NCBI GenBank assembly: GCA_009760885.1
Contig: CM019721.1
Span: 16,726,196-16,790,195, forward strand
Direction: 5' to 3'
Origin: Achatina immaculata
Lineage: Eukaryota; Mollusca; Gastropoda; Stylommatophora; Achatinidae
Length of the DNA stretch: 64,000 bases
The notes under the pieces are model-generated. The model worked only from the letters and a program-made list of their open reading frames with translations. It made no database searches and was not told where the DNA came from. The position numbers and the translations under genes are program-made. This document shows, in pieces, positions 1-12,129 of this stretch. Position 1 is the first letter of the stretch, and every line of letters begins with the position of its first letter.

Positions 1-1018
1 ATGTGTATAACTTTCCCTGGGTACTTCTTATGTGCAATCTTAGCACACCTGAACAAGAATGAGTCTATACAATCAATGATGTCATGACTTCACCAATGAC
101 TGAAATGGATAGTGTTTTCTGTGTGGGATCCTGCTAGTTTACACACTTTAGCCAAAAGACTGTGCTCCTAAAACACACAAATGGCTCCTTGGCATTAACA
201 TTGGTAAGATTATGCTAATGGATAAGAAGCTGCATAAATGTGGCTGAGTTTTTGCTTACTAAAGAGCACAGACCATGAGAGGTGAGTAAAATGACAGACA
301 GTTCTGATTCTTAATACTAGCAAAATGCTTCTTTCATACAAAGCCAAGCTTCAAGTATGTCAAGAGGGTCATTATTCAAGATTGGGGACTCTTCCTTCCG
401 TAATGCCAGTTTCCTCTGGTATGTTTCTGCAGTGAGTGCAGCTTTCTCTGGATATGTTTTCTGCATTAAAACAAAGTGATTCACATGCTTTGGTAAAAAA
501 TTAGTGTCCTCACCCTATGTAAATTCATGCCTTTGGGTCAAGGTGGGTGTGGACTACACACATGAAAAAGGAATTCAGTATACGTGCAAACTTTGCTGAC
601 TGAAAATGTAGGTCTGGCCTCAAGAATACAATGTATTTGCCTCTCATATCCGAAAATGTAAGTTCCATTTTGTCATACTCATTCTATTGGTTAAAATCAA
701 AATAAAACAGCTTTTAAATTATGAGAAATGCATGGCTTTGACATTTAGAAGGCTGACTTCATGAATGAAATTATTTCATTTACTTTCAGGCTTACATTGT
801 TTTTCTAAAATACTTTAGATTAATTTTTAGAGAGGTTTGTTCAACGGAAAATATGCATTAATTATCATTAAAATCTCCTCCTAAAACTTTTCTACTTAAC
901 AAATGGTAAGCATAATAAATTTACTTATTATCTTCAATCAGAAATATTTTATGTTGCTTGTCCAGTTTTTTTTTGGTGAATTTTTTACTCTTTCTTTGTA
1001 GCACTTCAAATCACTCAC
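1..1018. other. Intron of gene B, nothing recognised
   Basis: AT-rich sequence with no long frame, no recognisable repeat and no RNA gene. It should lie within the next intron of gene B. Confidence 0.5.
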
Positions 1019-1149
1019 TTCTGACGTTCGCTTGGAATATTTAGCATTTTTTGTCAAGATATGAAAGGGTGAATTTCCCCGACTATCTTTCTGGTCATAG
1101 TTCTCTGGTGGTATCTTTTCCCATGCTAGTGACAGAAAGTTTGGCAATT
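1019..1149 (-). CDS. TRANK1: Gene B exon 6: ankyrin repeat
   Basis: 131 nt, acceptor TTTTCTTTCAG|AA, donor AGAA|GTGAGT, leaving in phase 0. It encodes LPNFLSLAWEKIPPENYDQ then KDSRGNSPFHILTKNAK. The D-x-x-G-N-S-P-F-H-I-L core is the ankyrin-repeat consensus. The next exon would lie left of position 1. Confidence 0.87.
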
Positions 1150-4100
1150 CTGAAAGAAAATATGAACCAATACTTAATCTACAGTTATTCACAGCTCATG
1201 CAGTATTAATCAAGATGATTGTACCAAGATTAGAACATTTAAAAAAACTGAGTTTTCTAATCCTCTGTGATATCTAAAGGTAATAAATAGCAGAAATAAG
1301 CTTCATTTTTTTAAAAACATGATGCCTTGTATGTATTTTCATGAGATGAAAAAAAAAAATGAAATCAATGGCTCAGTGTGGATTTGTTTGTACACTGTAC
1401 ATAAATACTTCATGTTACACTATTTATTTTTCATATTCTTAGTTATAGTTTTTTTTTATTCCCTGTTCAAGTACTAAGTAATAATAAATCTGCTGTCCTG
1501 TCATCAAGACCAAGTATACAATTTTCTCAAGGTTCTAGAGATAGACTCATTGTTTCTGAGTCACGCCTAGACTCTGTGCCCAGCTGTGGTTGTACAAATC
1601 TGCATATGTTGGTCATTTGTAGAACATGTTCTGGAGTCTGTATTCAGCTGCTGCATAGGTTTTTGTATGGGATATCTTGAGTAGGGAAAATAATTTACTG
1701 AGGCTTGATGTAACCAGTTCTTAAAAAGTAATTTATTCAAGTCTGATGTGACCAGTTCTTTAATTTATTCAGGTCTGATGTAACCAGCTCTTAACTGAAG
1801 CAAGATGTCTGCTGTCTCTGTAGCTGGTGAAATGTTTCAAGCTCGTGCTTGCACTCTGCCTTTTATACCCACTTCAGTGCTAGGACTACTATTTTCAAAT
1901 TTCCACTGTTATTGAGAAGTTGAACTGCTCCACTTTGCTAAACAAAAGAAATCAGCTGTTTTGTTCCTGGCAATCTAAGAGTGGGCGAATGGCCATTCTT
2001 ATCTTATATCTTATATCCTTCCCGTGCCGTTAAACGTCACATAGGGATCGCAAAGTAGTTCGCCAATTTTTCCTGTCTTCGGCGAGTCTTTCAACCTCAT
2101 CAAAGGATTTTATGCCTGTTAACTTGGCCTCTCTTAATAATGTCCTCTTCAGAGTTTCACGCGGTCTGCCCCTTTTTCTTCGGCCTGTTGTGTTCCACTT
2201 GATAGCTTGTTTTGGGATTCTCTGCTCATTTCTTCTCATCAAGTGACCAACATATGTCCATCTCCTTTTCCTGATCACCCGTGAGACTGGTTGTTGTTCA
2301 GTCATCTGTCTTATCTCTGCATTGTTCTTGAATTCATTCCACTTGATGCCGAGTATTTTCCTTAGGCATTTGTTTTCAAAAGAGTCTAATTTCTTTTCTA
2401 TTTCTTTAGTTGTTTTCCAGCTTTCGCATGCATAAATGAGGGTGGATATTACATTTGAATTGAATAGTCTTAACTTGGTTTTTGTGCTTATAACTTTTTA
2501 ATTCCATATGTTCTCAAGATTCTTGAAGATTGATGCTGCTTTTGCAATTCTGATCCTAACTTCCTTTCTAGTGTCACCATCCTGGTCTATGTAGCTGCCA
2601 TTGCAGGGAAAATATTGATTATGGTAAAAAGTAATAGTAAACAGAGTAAACATAAATAGAATATCATCACAAAACAAAATGATATAAACACAGTGACAAA
2701 AAAATAAAGTCTGAAAAAATAAACTATCATGCACTTTAAAATTAACAAATGAATTCTTCTTTACCTCCTTCAACACTGAGTGCCGTCATGGCAACCAAAA
2801 ATGGCTGATTAAAGCTGTCTGCAACTGTACAAATGTTTGCTTCTCTTTTCACCACAAATTCAGCCAGTCTCAGATGCCAAGACTTTGTACCTGTAACACA
2901 TGGTCTTTGATCCTTAAGTGTGAAAACAACTGACTTGTTGCATGCTTCCATCTATCTTCTACATATGAGTAATATGTATCCCAACTCACATTTCAACATT
3001 TCCTCAGTTTATTAAGAGTTTAAAAAAAAAGAGATAACTACTTGAAATTTCTGAACTGTTTACAATAATAAACAAGTCAAACTCTTACGCTGATGTTGAG
3101 ATGCAGCTGAGAAATTAACTTTGTTTACCATACAGGCAGAAAAAAAACCCAGAAAACATCAAAAGCCAAAACTAGAGGTTGATAATATAACAAGAAATTA
3201 CATGCAATTCTTGACATAAATTTCCCTACCAAACTATAAAAAAATTTGCCTACCAAACTGTAAATATATACAAGGCTTAGTAAACAGAGTTTAATATGCA
3301 TTATATAGTGTAGCAGTAACTGTAATCTGAGACTGGCATTCCCATAAGTGCTATGCCTTCCATTCCAACACCCACTGAAGTGTGCTCCTGAAGATGGAGC
3401 CAGTCATACACTGGTTGTAGGTAACATGCTAAATCACTTCTTTCAGAAACAAGTCCACTTCCTCTCTTCTCCCCCAATTCGATCATCCCCCTGATGCGAT
3501 TGTCAAGTAAAAGATAATGTTTCTATAGAAAGTAAGTCAGTTAATGTTTTTGTCATGCCCTGAATATTGTTACACGAGTAATGGGAAGATGCTGGTATGC
3601 TTAGCAGTGGAATGATGACCAAAGATGTTGCCAGACATTTTCATTGTGACCATTCGACTACGGTGAGGCTGAAACAGCGATTTCAGGCAACAGGTACCAT
3701 GAATGACTGTCCCAGGCCTGGTCAACCTCGTGCAACAACATGAGCTCAGGATCACTGAAAGCTACTGATACATTTGCGCAACCATTTCCAAACAGCAGCT
3801 CAGACAGCAGCATAAATACCTGGCACTCAAGGACTTGTTAGCAGCATTGTGTGATGGAGACTTCACTCTACTGGCTCATATAACAGGCATCCCAACATTG
3901 GCCCTGTCCTTTCTAGATGTCACTGGACCCATAGAATGGCTTGGGCCCAACAAAATTTATGTCTTCCAAAGGCAGAATCGAGATCAATGATGTTATCGTA
4001 CTCCACTCCATGTTTTCAGAGTTACTGTTACCAATGATATCTACATTAATCAGGAACTGCAACATATCATAATGCTTTTCTTCCAAAATCACCTAGATTT

Positions 4101-7100
4101 GAGATTCTTTCAGTACGATAATGCTGGGCCTAGCACAGCTAATGTTAGCAGGAATATCTTAGTCCAGCAACCTTTTCTTGTACCGGATTGACCTGTAAAC
4201 TCTCCTGACGTGAACTCGATTAACACGCGTTGAACTGAGCAGAAGGACCCATCACTATGTTATGAACACTGTGAATGATCTGGAGCTATCACTCACTGCA
4301 GAATGGACAATAATTAGTGAACAAGTATACAACTATACACAAAGCACTGCAGTAAAGCTGTGATACCAAAATGTATAAACTAGGAAAAAGGTAGAAACGG
4401 CTTTATTACTTAATGGCTACAAAGGTGTGACGTTTTGGCGTAAGCCTTAATCATACAAACACATACAAATGTCGTAAAACCTCCATAATCTTTCAAGGCA
4501 TTTCTGAACGAAAGTCGGAAAATCTACATATTCTTTCAACCTAAGTGCTCTATTCATTATATTTCTTTTTTAACATAGGATTCATGTGAATCTATACTTT
4601 ATTTCCTCTCTCTAATTCTTCATCCTGTATGTGTTTGTATGATTAAGGCTCACGATGAAATGTCACAACTTTGTAGTTGTTAAGTAATAAAGCTGTTTCT
4701 ACTTTTTTCCTAGTTTATACATACTGCACAATGGAATGCCATACCCCAAACATTTTTCACACTCTGCAACAGCACAGCATGAGATGCTAATGCCAAGTGA
4801 AACCTCAGTGGGTCACACATGGTACTAATGATGGCTGCAACTTTATAAAAGTGAGTGTGAATTTTGTTTTTTTACACCTAGGATAGACAACTGTTTATGA
4901 GCTGTTTCTGAATTGTGCCATGTTTAAGAATGCAACAAGTGTATGTCAGTAAATGGATGAGAAATCTGAAATCAGCGGTTTTATGTATTTTAAATCTGAT
5001 ACAACTTATGGTCCAAAAAAAAAAAAATTAATGTGTCAGTTTTTACTGGCGGATAGTATACTACATTATTACAAATTATTGATACAAATATTTTATATTA
5101 GCAGCTCTTACAAACAATCGTTTAAGTTCACATATGTTATTTTTATAGTTCAATCTTCATCAATATCAGGCCTTGAAGACCAGTCCAAAATGTGTCCAGT
5201 ATGTTTTGCTGATTGTTTTTCAATTCCTTCTTTGTTTTTCTGCAGAATACGCAAGAAAGGATAAAAATGAAGAAGAAGATAATGAAGCAGCAACAAAAGA
5301 TGAAAAATGATTACTGAAGATGCTCCAATGGCAAAGAACAGAAAAGGAGAAAGGAAATTGTAGAACATAAAAGGTGTCCAAAGAGTAGATGTAGTATAAG
5401 AAGATGAAAACAGGTGTGAAAGGATAAGCACATATCTTTATTCTCAACATACCTTCCTTGTCTGCAAGAAATTTCAGCATCTTTCCCACATTGAGAAATT
5501 TAAACGAAAGTCCTGATATATTTGCAGATTTATGTATGACAGTCTGTGGTATCTGACAGGTGTCGCACACACCAGTTGTCAGAATGGACAAAGCTTCATA
5601 TTCATTATGTTCACTCAAGTTTTTGACAATCTGTGTCCAAATTGAGAGAGAAGTGGGTAGAAAGATGTTCAGCTTTTCATACTTCCTCCATTCATCTTCA
5701 CCTGAAACAAGAAACAACTAGTGACAGGAATTCAAGTCTTTTCAAGAAATTTTAATCCACAGTGAAATGTATAAGATGTTTAGTGAACACTTGCATTCTC
5801 ATTAATGCAATCTTTTTTTTGTAAAAATATCATCACTTTCTGAATCTGACTTTCTGCTGTATCAAACTGCTCCATGTAACAGCATAATCTAAATTATATC
5901 ATTAAACTTGCAAAGTACATCATATTTAAAAACCTGAGACTTCTTACCATTACTACTGATTGACTAACTACAGGCAATCATAAAGTGAATGTTAAAGCAA
6001 ACTAATAACAGCATTACTTTTAATTTGAGAAACTAGAATGGCCAGCTCTGATATGAAGCACACCATGTCATCACCATTACAGACATCTGTAGACAATACT
6101 CTGATCAGATAATATGCAGCTTCAGCAAATTTTGACAATGCTTTCTGGGCTTGTGATGCACGCCAGTAGCCCTGGAACAAAAATTGAACACAGTAATAAT
6201 AATTAAATACAGACTGAGCTCACTTTTGTTCTTTTTCCATCTCTGTGGGGCAAAGACAATTTTAAATACTGATATTTTTACAGAGCTGCTCCAGGAAAAA
6301 AGGCATGGCTGTACCTAATATAGATAATCCTTCAGGTTGTTTCAAGCTACTCAGTTTGACAGAAATAACAAGAAAAATAAAACTCTTACATGTATTATAA
6401 GTCACAAAGCACCACATCATCAGTTACATTTTCTTAAACAAGTAAGACCCAAAAGACCAACAACAAATATTCAAAAATAATTCTGATAACTCCATTTTTC
6501 TAGTAAACCATCCTATCAGCTTATTTTGTTTGCTCACCTGCTATAACTCTGGCAAAAGTCTCATATTTTAGTGCAAGATATCCTATTTTTCCTTTCATTC
6601 ACTGGCATCCAAGTGTGCAGTATAACCCAATGTGCCTTTTTGCAAAGACATATTGCTTTCCTCTTCAGATGCAATTTTTCCTAAACATTTCAGGACCAAT
6701 TTACACATCTCAGCTGATTAAAGGGTACAGCTGAGGATGTCAGTCTGCTTTCAGTTTATGATACTATCTTGCTCCCAACTTGGCCAGTCCTACTCTCAAA
6801 TTCCTACTGCATTTTTCATTGATCTATTGCACTTTTAACACTTTTTTTGTCATCTCATACCTTTAGCCAAGTCATTTTTATTTACACAAAGAACATGTCA
6901 TCATGGCATGTCTCCAGTCTGTACAATGAAACAAAGAAGTGTATGAAGCCGACATTTCAGAGCATTTACCATATTTCCCATATAATCTTTGCTTTGGAAA
7001 ATGCTGTTCATAAAACAGCTCCCTCTTTGTGGCCTCAACTTACATTCTAACCTTTTCCTCATATTACTTCATTCATTCACCATACTAATGCTCTCATTTA

Positions 7101-10100
7101 ATTGGTTAATTTAATTCTCATCCTTGATAGATAAGTAATGTTGATCTACTGTTTGGCTGTCTTGGATGATCCTGTAGATACTTTCTGTTCAAAGCAGTGG
7201 TTGTTTCCTTTATCTTTCATAAATAAACTGCTTATATTTGGAACAGATTCCCATATACTTTCGTTCACCTTTACCTGAACATATATTCATCTGTGACAAA
7301 CTTTATGTAGCCATAACATTTTCTTACAACCGTGAATTTCAGATACAGGACAGCAGAGAAAATTATTACATGATGTCACTCATTATGAAATATGTGGGTT
7401 GTTTTTTTTTATAATTCAATAAAGCTTGCATAGTTTTTAAGCAAAGATCATTTTTTTCATTTAATCCATAATCATTTTAAAAGGTTATTACCAGTACTGA
7501 CATACTGTATCAAAATATTTTACATAAGTTAAAAAATAGAACACATAATGAAGCAAATAATTCAAAAGAAATGTCTCACCTTTGTGTAGCTTGGATCAAT
7601 CTTGATGCTAATTTCTGCATCCATAAGAGCATCATGAAGTTTTCCTTGCTTGCATCTGACAAATGATCTATTGCACCAAAGAATGGCTAGATCACGGCCT
7701 GACAAGACTGCTAGTCTTTGACTGTCTTTAGTAACAATTTCAAGAGCCTTCAGTGACAAACTGTAACACTTCTCAGCTTTCTCTAAACTTCTATTCTCAA
7801 TATGAGCTTCTGCATCAAGCTTTAATGTCTGAATCAAGTTGTAGCAGGAATTCCTGACTTCTTCATCTGAAACAGAAAACCTATATATATATGTGTATGT
7901 ATGAAAATACAATATCAAGCTAAAGAATACCGAAGTTCCCAACTTATTTAAGTGGATCATTCCACACCCTTTTGTGTACCTTGATTTTTACATAACTCAA
8001 AGCCATGATTTGCTATGTATGAAATGACACTATTTTACACTCATTCATTCATTCATTAATTTGCATGTCCCTTGCGGAATTTTGCCTCTCAAACAGCATT
8101 CCTGTAGGCCTCTCGGTTGTGAGCAAGATGGCCTGCTGCTGATGCATCCATTTGCAGATCCTCAACGATGTCTTGCAGCCATCTTCGTCTTGGTCTTCCT
8201 CTCTTTCTTTTTCCCATTATGTACCCTTCCAAGATGGTCTTCTCTAAATTATCATGACATTTAATGTGTCCAAAATATTTAAGTTTTCTCTCTTTAATCC
8301 TATTTACTAACCAGCCTTCTTCAATATTAAGCTCTTGTAGTATAGATATATTTGTTCTTTTTTGTGTCCATGATATTTGGAGAACTCTTCTGTAGCATTT
8401 ACATTAAAAGGCATTTATGTGTTTCTCAGCTGTTTTGTTAAATGTCCAGGTTTCACAGGCATATGTTGCGATGGGAAAGATGCATGCCCTTAAAATCTTA
8501 TTTTTGTAGTTCTGTCTGCTCCTCTCCACAGATTCTTTATTTGTTTTACTTTATGAAGAGTGATAGATGTCCTCCTTTTAATTTCCCTCATTGTATCTCC
8601 ATTATTAGTTAGCAGTGATCCAAGATATTCAAAACTCTCCACTTCTTCCAGTTTTTCCTCATTGATACATATTTCAGCTGCCTTGTTTGTTTTGTCAGTT
8701 GTCATCAGTTTAGTTTTCTTTGCATTAAGATAGAGGTTTTGCTCTTCGCTGTTCTTACAGACTGACATAATTAGTTTTTCCACTCCTTTTTGTGTTGTGG
8801 ACAGTAATACTGTGTCATCAGCATATCTAATCTCTGGTATTTCATAACCTCCAATTGTTATGGCATCGTAATATCTTTGTCTACATCTTCTCTAACATTC
8901 CTCATTATATTTTCAGTATATAAGTTAAATAAGTAGGGTGACAATATGCACCCTACAGTTTTACACAACCAAGTGTAAATTACCGACTTTTTGCTTACAT
9001 CTGAATTTTTGTGTGTGTGTGTCTGGTAAGTAATGAGACTGATTCCATAAAATTTGATTTGTTCAAGATATACTCACATATACTTAAAATTCCTCAAAAT
9101 AACATCCTTGAGCATCAATACACTGTTGCCAGTGGTTCTGCCACCTGTCATAGCTTGCCTGGAAGTCCTGAACAGGGATCTCCTTCAAAGAACTCATCAT
9201 GACAGCTTGCACATCATTAACAGTCCCAAAATAGTGGTCTTTCAAGCTTGATTTGAGCTGGGGAAACAAGTCAGTTGGGGCCAAGTCCAGGCTGCATGGA
9301 GGTTGGCACAGCGTTGCCATGGTTTGTTTCACCAGAAACTCTCTCACTAGTAGCGACACACAGCTCAGTGAATTGGTGAAGAACCCAGGTGTTGGCAATC
9401 TCTGGGTGAATGTGCATGACTTCGTTCTTCAGCCATTTAAGCACTTCCACGTAAAATGCTGTGTTGACTATTTGCCCAGGTGGCACAAACTCATATGGAC
9501 AACACCTTTAGAGTAAAAAAAGACAATGAGCATCGATTTCATTCTTTTGTCAAGGAGACTTGGTAGTGTACCACTCAAAGCTCTGTCTTTTCGTCTCCAG
9601 ATCATACTCAAAGACCCACATTTCATCACCAGTTATCACTTTCTCCAAAAAAATCAGGTTCACTCCTCACATGGTCCAAAAACTCATGAGAAATCGACAC
9701 ACAGTTTTTCTTCTATTCGTTGCTCAAAACCTTAGGAATCAATCTGGCACAAATTTTCTGCACGTGCAATCCTTTCGTAATGATTTCATGCACAATGAAT
9801 TTTGGAAGTCCCACTTGATCTGCTATCAATCAAAGACTCAGACTCGGTCAGAGTCAAAACTGTTTTCACCTTATCAGCAGTGTTGGAAGTGTGAGACATT
9901 AATGGGCGCCCTTGTGCGTTGTTCATCCTTGATGCTCTCTCTTCCTTTGCTGAACGTCTTGTGCCACCAAAACACTTGTGCTTTCAATAAAGCATCCTTC
10001 CTGTAGGCTTTCTGTATCATAGTAAGCATCACGGTCACAGATTTTTCAAGTTTAACACAGAACTTTATCGTGTATTGCTGCTCAACACTCCTCTGCGTTT

Positions 10101-11897
10101 TGACTGTTAAGTGATGCTTAAACAACTGTCCACATCATAAGCAATCCACACTCTGTAAAGGCTCAGAGCCAAATGATGAGATGTCGACCCTTTACCTAAC
10201 ATCCCCTACTAACCTTCAGGCCTGGAGAATCCGTCCCCTGGCCCTGGTGATTTGCTGAATAAAATAAGTCTCATTACTTACCGGGCACACCTTGTAATTC
10301 TGGATCTAGATATGTCAGAGGCCTTAAGTTGTGATACATCTGTACTGTAATTTTTAATATTTCAAAATAGCTCCATGTATTATTTTTCATGCCAGTACAT
10401 ATTGGTGTGAGTTACTGATCTAAAAATATATTCTGACAACACAAATCTGTAGAAAAAAAGGCATACAATTTCTAGTATCCCTATAATACAAAGGAACAAC
10501 AACCAGTCTCATGGGTGATCAGGAAAAGGAGATGGACATATGTTGGTCACATGATGAGAAGAAATGATAAGAGAATCCCAAAACAAGCTATCAAGTGGAA
10601 CACAACAGGCCAAAGAAAAAGAAGCAGACCACGTGAAACTCTGAAGTGGACGTTGTTAAGTGAGGCCAAATTAACAGGCATAAAATCCCTTGATGAGGTT
10701 GAAAGACTCACCGAAGACAGAAAAAATTGGCGAACTACTTTGCGAGCCCTTTGTGACGTTTAACGGCACAGGGAAGGATATAAGATATAATACAAGATTC
10801 TTTTCATTCATTTATTTGCATATCCCTTGCAGATCTTTGCCTCCCAAACAGCTATCCTGTAGGCCTCTCGGTTGTGAGCGAGATGGCCTGTCGCTGATGC
10901 ATCCATTTGCAGATCATCAACGATGTCTTACAGCCATCTTCGTCTTGGTCTTCCTCTCTTTCTTTTTCCCATTATGTACCCTTCCAAGACGGTCTTCTCT
11001 AGATTATCATGACGTTTAATGTGTCCAAAATATTTAAGTTTTCTCTCTTTAATCCTATTTACTAGCCAGCCTTCTTCAATATTAAGCTCTTGTAGTATAG
11101 ATATATTTGTTCTTTTTTGTGTCCATGATATTTGAAGAACTCTTCTGTAGCATTTACATTAAAAGGCATTTATGTGTTTCTCAGCTGTTTTGTTAAGTGT
11201 CCAGGTCTCATAGGCATATGCTGTGATGGGAAAGATGCATGCCCTTAAAAATCTTATTTTTGTGGTTCTGTCTGCTCCTCTACACAGATTCTTTAGTTGT
11301 TTCAAGGTTCTAAGAACTAATATTTAAGAAAGTATGCATCAGCAGTTCTCAATCTTTTTTGAGTGAGACCTTAAATCAGCAATGGTACATGGTCTGTGAC
11401 CCAGAAAAAGATTTTTTAAAATACTGAAACACTGAAATTCAACAAAAATTATTTCAATGAATAGTAATGAATATGGTTGGTCTCATTTCAGCTGTTAGGT
11501 TAAGTATTAACCATATATACATAAAGTATCAAGATTACCCAAAAGTTCTGTAAATTTATTTCAACTTATTCTCTTCCCACCCCCAAAGCCTTCTTACATC
11601 CCTATCTCTGACACTCACCCCCCAGACCCTAATTTGAGTCACATCTTTAGGCTGGGGACCACAAACATACGTACGTAGTCATAAAACTTTATAGAACAAT
11701 GTGAAAGAATATAAAATGTTTCATTTTTTGCCCAGTTAAGTAAATGTTCTAACAAGTGTAAGTGAACACAACATTAAACGGTCTGTGTTGTAACACAGTG
11801 TATGTTACTTACCATTTATCCTGAAGGATGCTCTGAAGCCACGCAGGAAATCTTGCGTTCTTCCACTGCAAAATGTATGAACATCTGTTAAATCCAT
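1019..11897 (-). CDS. TRANK1: TRANK1-like gene B, N-terminal part (six coding exons, partial)
   Basis: Spliced coding region: 11897-11813, 7866-7580, 6171-6018, 5701-5453, 2890-2765, 1149-1019, then off the left edge. Together these are 1,032 nt or 344 codons with no stop, and every junction keeps frame. The start ATG at 11897-11895 has a strong context (A at -3, G at +4). The product begins MDLTDVHTFCSG. TPR helices come next, with the motif NRSFVRCKQGKLHDALMDAE and then GYWRASQAQKAL. A helical stretch follows (WTQIVKNLSEHNEYEALSIL), then WHLRLAEFVVKREANICTVA and an ankyrin-like DSRGNSPFHIL. This order matches the N-terminal half of TRANK1-type proteins, which later carry a UvrD-like helicase region (family knowledge; not in this window). 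Cellular role is not evident from sequence. Introns hold family A/B LINEs and a mariner fossil. No expression evidence is available. Confidence 0.82.
1995..2600 (-). mobile_element. Family B LINE, 5'-truncated 3' end
   Basis: Minus-strand copy with the 3' tail (ATATAAG)n at about 1995-2020, then the conserved 3' end ACGTTTAACGGCACGGGAAGG. It encodes the C-terminal RT-associated block (RKRRWTYVGHLMRRNEQRIP, GRRKRGRPRETLKRTLLREA, DRKNWRTTLRSLCDV). The first part of the frame is broken. Truncation is near 2600. Confidence 0.9.
2765..2890 (-). CDS. TRANK1: Gene B exon 5: ankyrin-type helix pair
   Basis: 126 nt, acceptor CATGTGTTACAG|GT, donor GGAG|GTAAAG, phase 1 in and out. It encodes TKSWHLRLAEFVVKREANI and SFNQPFLVAMTALSVEG. 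The pattern (LAEFVV then an ankyrin-like turn and PFLVAM) fits a diverged ankyrin repeat. The exon lies just beside the 5' end of a family B LINE (1995-2600) in the downstream intron. Confidence 0.85.
3560..4290 (+). pseudogene. Tc1-like transposase fossil
   Basis: No long frame survives, but recognisable Tc1-type blocks occur in order: a helix-turn-helix-like start near 3600-3760, a 'RHPNIGPVLSRCHWTHRMAWA' type block split near 3880-3945, a QYDNAGPSTA motif near 4115 (family QQDNARPHTA) and a PDVNSI remnant near 4210 (family SPDLNPIE). Many stops and frameshifts indicate age. Confidence 0.65.
4371..4722. repeat. Inverted-repeat element, arms about 95-100 bp
   Basis: Left arm 4371 to about 4470 and right arm about 4625-4722 are diverged reverse complements. 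Each holds ATGTATAAACTAGGAAAAA, a GTGACGTTTTGG-type core and CATACAAACACATACA. Sequence similar to each arm recurs at 49164-49306 and, inverted, at about 53670-53860. The left-flank homology reaches 4322. It could be a foldback/MITE or two head-to-head long-terminal pieces of a larger element. Confidence 0.7.
5453..5701 (-). CDS. TRANK1: Gene B exon 4: helical linker between TPR and ankyrin regions
   Basis: 249 nt, acceptor CTTGTTTCAG|GT, donor GGAAG|GTATGT. It encodes EDEWRKYEKLNIFLPTSL, then WTQIVKNLSEHNEYEALSIL and later LSFKFLNVGKMLKFLADKEG. TRANK1 has a matching block (a tryptophan-led helix followed by a leucine-rich segment) just after its TPRs. No catalytic motif is visible. Confidence 0.85.
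6018..6171 (-). CDS. TRANK1: Gene B exon 3: end of TPR region
   Basis: 154 nt, acceptor TTTTTGTTCCAG|GGC, phase 0 in, phase 1 out. It encodes GYWRASQAQKALSKFAEAA, a TPR helix pair that continues SYTK of exon 2, then YYLIRVLSTD and ISELAILVSQIK. The donor chosen (AAAA|GTAATG) is weak, but it is the one that keeps frame with exon 4 (A+GT gives Ser). Confidence 0.82.
6909..6980 (+). repeat. Dispersed repeat, copy 1
   Basis: About 70 bp nearly the same as 12130-12203 (shared core GAAACAAAGAAGTGTA and GCCGACATTTCAGAGCATTT). Both lie in the gene B region, one in an intron and one upstream of the start. Family unknown. Confidence 0.6.
7580..7866 (-). CDS. TRANK1: Gene B exon 2: TPR region
   Basis: 287 nt, entered in phase 1 after TTCTGTTTCAG and left in phase 0 at AAAG|GTGAGA. 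It encodes about 95 residues of paired amphipathic helices typical of TPRs: a helix with LEKAEKCYSLSLKALEIV, then LAILWCNRSFVRCKQGKLHDALMDAEISIKIDPSYTK, which carries the canonical small residues of a TPR plus the closing DPSYTK. Confidence 0.88.
8041..8958 (-). mobile_element. Family A (RTE-like) LINE, 5'-truncated
   Basis: The 3' tail (ATGA)n is at 8041-8058, followed by the conserved 3' end and the C-terminal RT block (frameshifted; the best frame, 8490-8783, includes ESFEYLGSLLTNNGDTMREI). Truncated after the QGCILSP region. An 8-bp target-site duplication TTTTACAC flanks it at 8033-8040 and 8959-8966. Lies in gene B intron 1. Confidence 0.88.
9017..10290 (-). mobile_element. Mariner-type transposon, decayed
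   Basis: Terminal inverted repeats are at 9017-9040 (GTGTGTCTGGTAAGTAATGA...) and 10267-10290. The minus strand encodes fragments of a mariner transposase in three frames: an N-terminal helix-turn-helix block (10125-9874, with EQQYTIKFCVKLEKS and FWWHKTFSKGRE), a central part (9486-9271, PPGQIVNTAFYVEVLKWLKN) and the C-terminal block (9398-9084, SLDLAPTDLFPQLKSSLKDH). Frameshifts and a damaged HDNAPAH-type motif make it inactive. Confidence 0.85.
10492..10786 (+). mobile_element. Family B LINE, short 3' fragment
   Basis: Plus-strand copy encoding only the C-terminal RRWTYVGHMMRRNDKRIPKQ ... LRALCDV block, with the 3' end GACGTTTAACGGCACAGGGA and a short ATATAAGAT tail. The duplication ATAATACAA flanks it (10483-10491 and 10787-10795). 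Confidence 0.85.
10796..11307 (-). mobile_element. Family A LINE, 5'-truncated
   Basis: Minus-strand copy with tail ATGAATGAA and about 500 bp of 3' end. Flanks CAAGATTCT (10793-10801) and CAAGGTTCT (from about 11308) look like a target-site duplication with one mismatch. It abuts the family B copy, so it landed in that copy's own flanking duplication. Confidence 0.8.
11813..11897 (-). CDS. TRANK1: Gene B coding exon 1 with start codon
   Basis: 28 codons plus one nt. ATG at 11897-11895; the donor reads AAATG|GTAAGT with the exon ending at 11813. The encoded peptide ends GFRASFRIN, and its last nt (G) joins AT of exon 2 to make Asp. An alternative acceptor-like TTTTTTACAG ends at 11963, so the transcribed exon may extend to 11962 as 5' untranslated sequence. 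Frame continuity with exon 2 and the strong donor support the call. Confidence 0.75.
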
Positions 11898-12129
11898 TTT
11901 AATGAGTTATTTCCTTTCTTGAACCTTCCACTTGAGTGTGATTAACAGCCATACCTACATTTCTGTAAAAAAGATGAATGAATCCATTTACTCAACAAAT
12001 AATAAAAAAAGATGCATTAGTACTGGTTATTTATTGCCACTTGTGGCCAACTGACATAGATGGTAAGACAAATTAGTGTTTTCCATGTAAAATGTATTAC
12101 AATTAAACATTTCATAATTTTTTTGTGTT

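Noticed and set aside
4630..4680. Hammerhead ribozyme core in the GATTAAGGCTCACG...GAAATGTC sequence
   Set aside because: The CTGATGA box is not intact in any copy here and a closed stem III cannot be drawn between GAAA and the GTC; only a loose resemblance.
11341..11675. hAT-type MITE suggested by AGCAGTTCTCAATCTTTTT, and a similar start near 36717
   Set aside because: No matching opposite end or 8-bp duplication was found.
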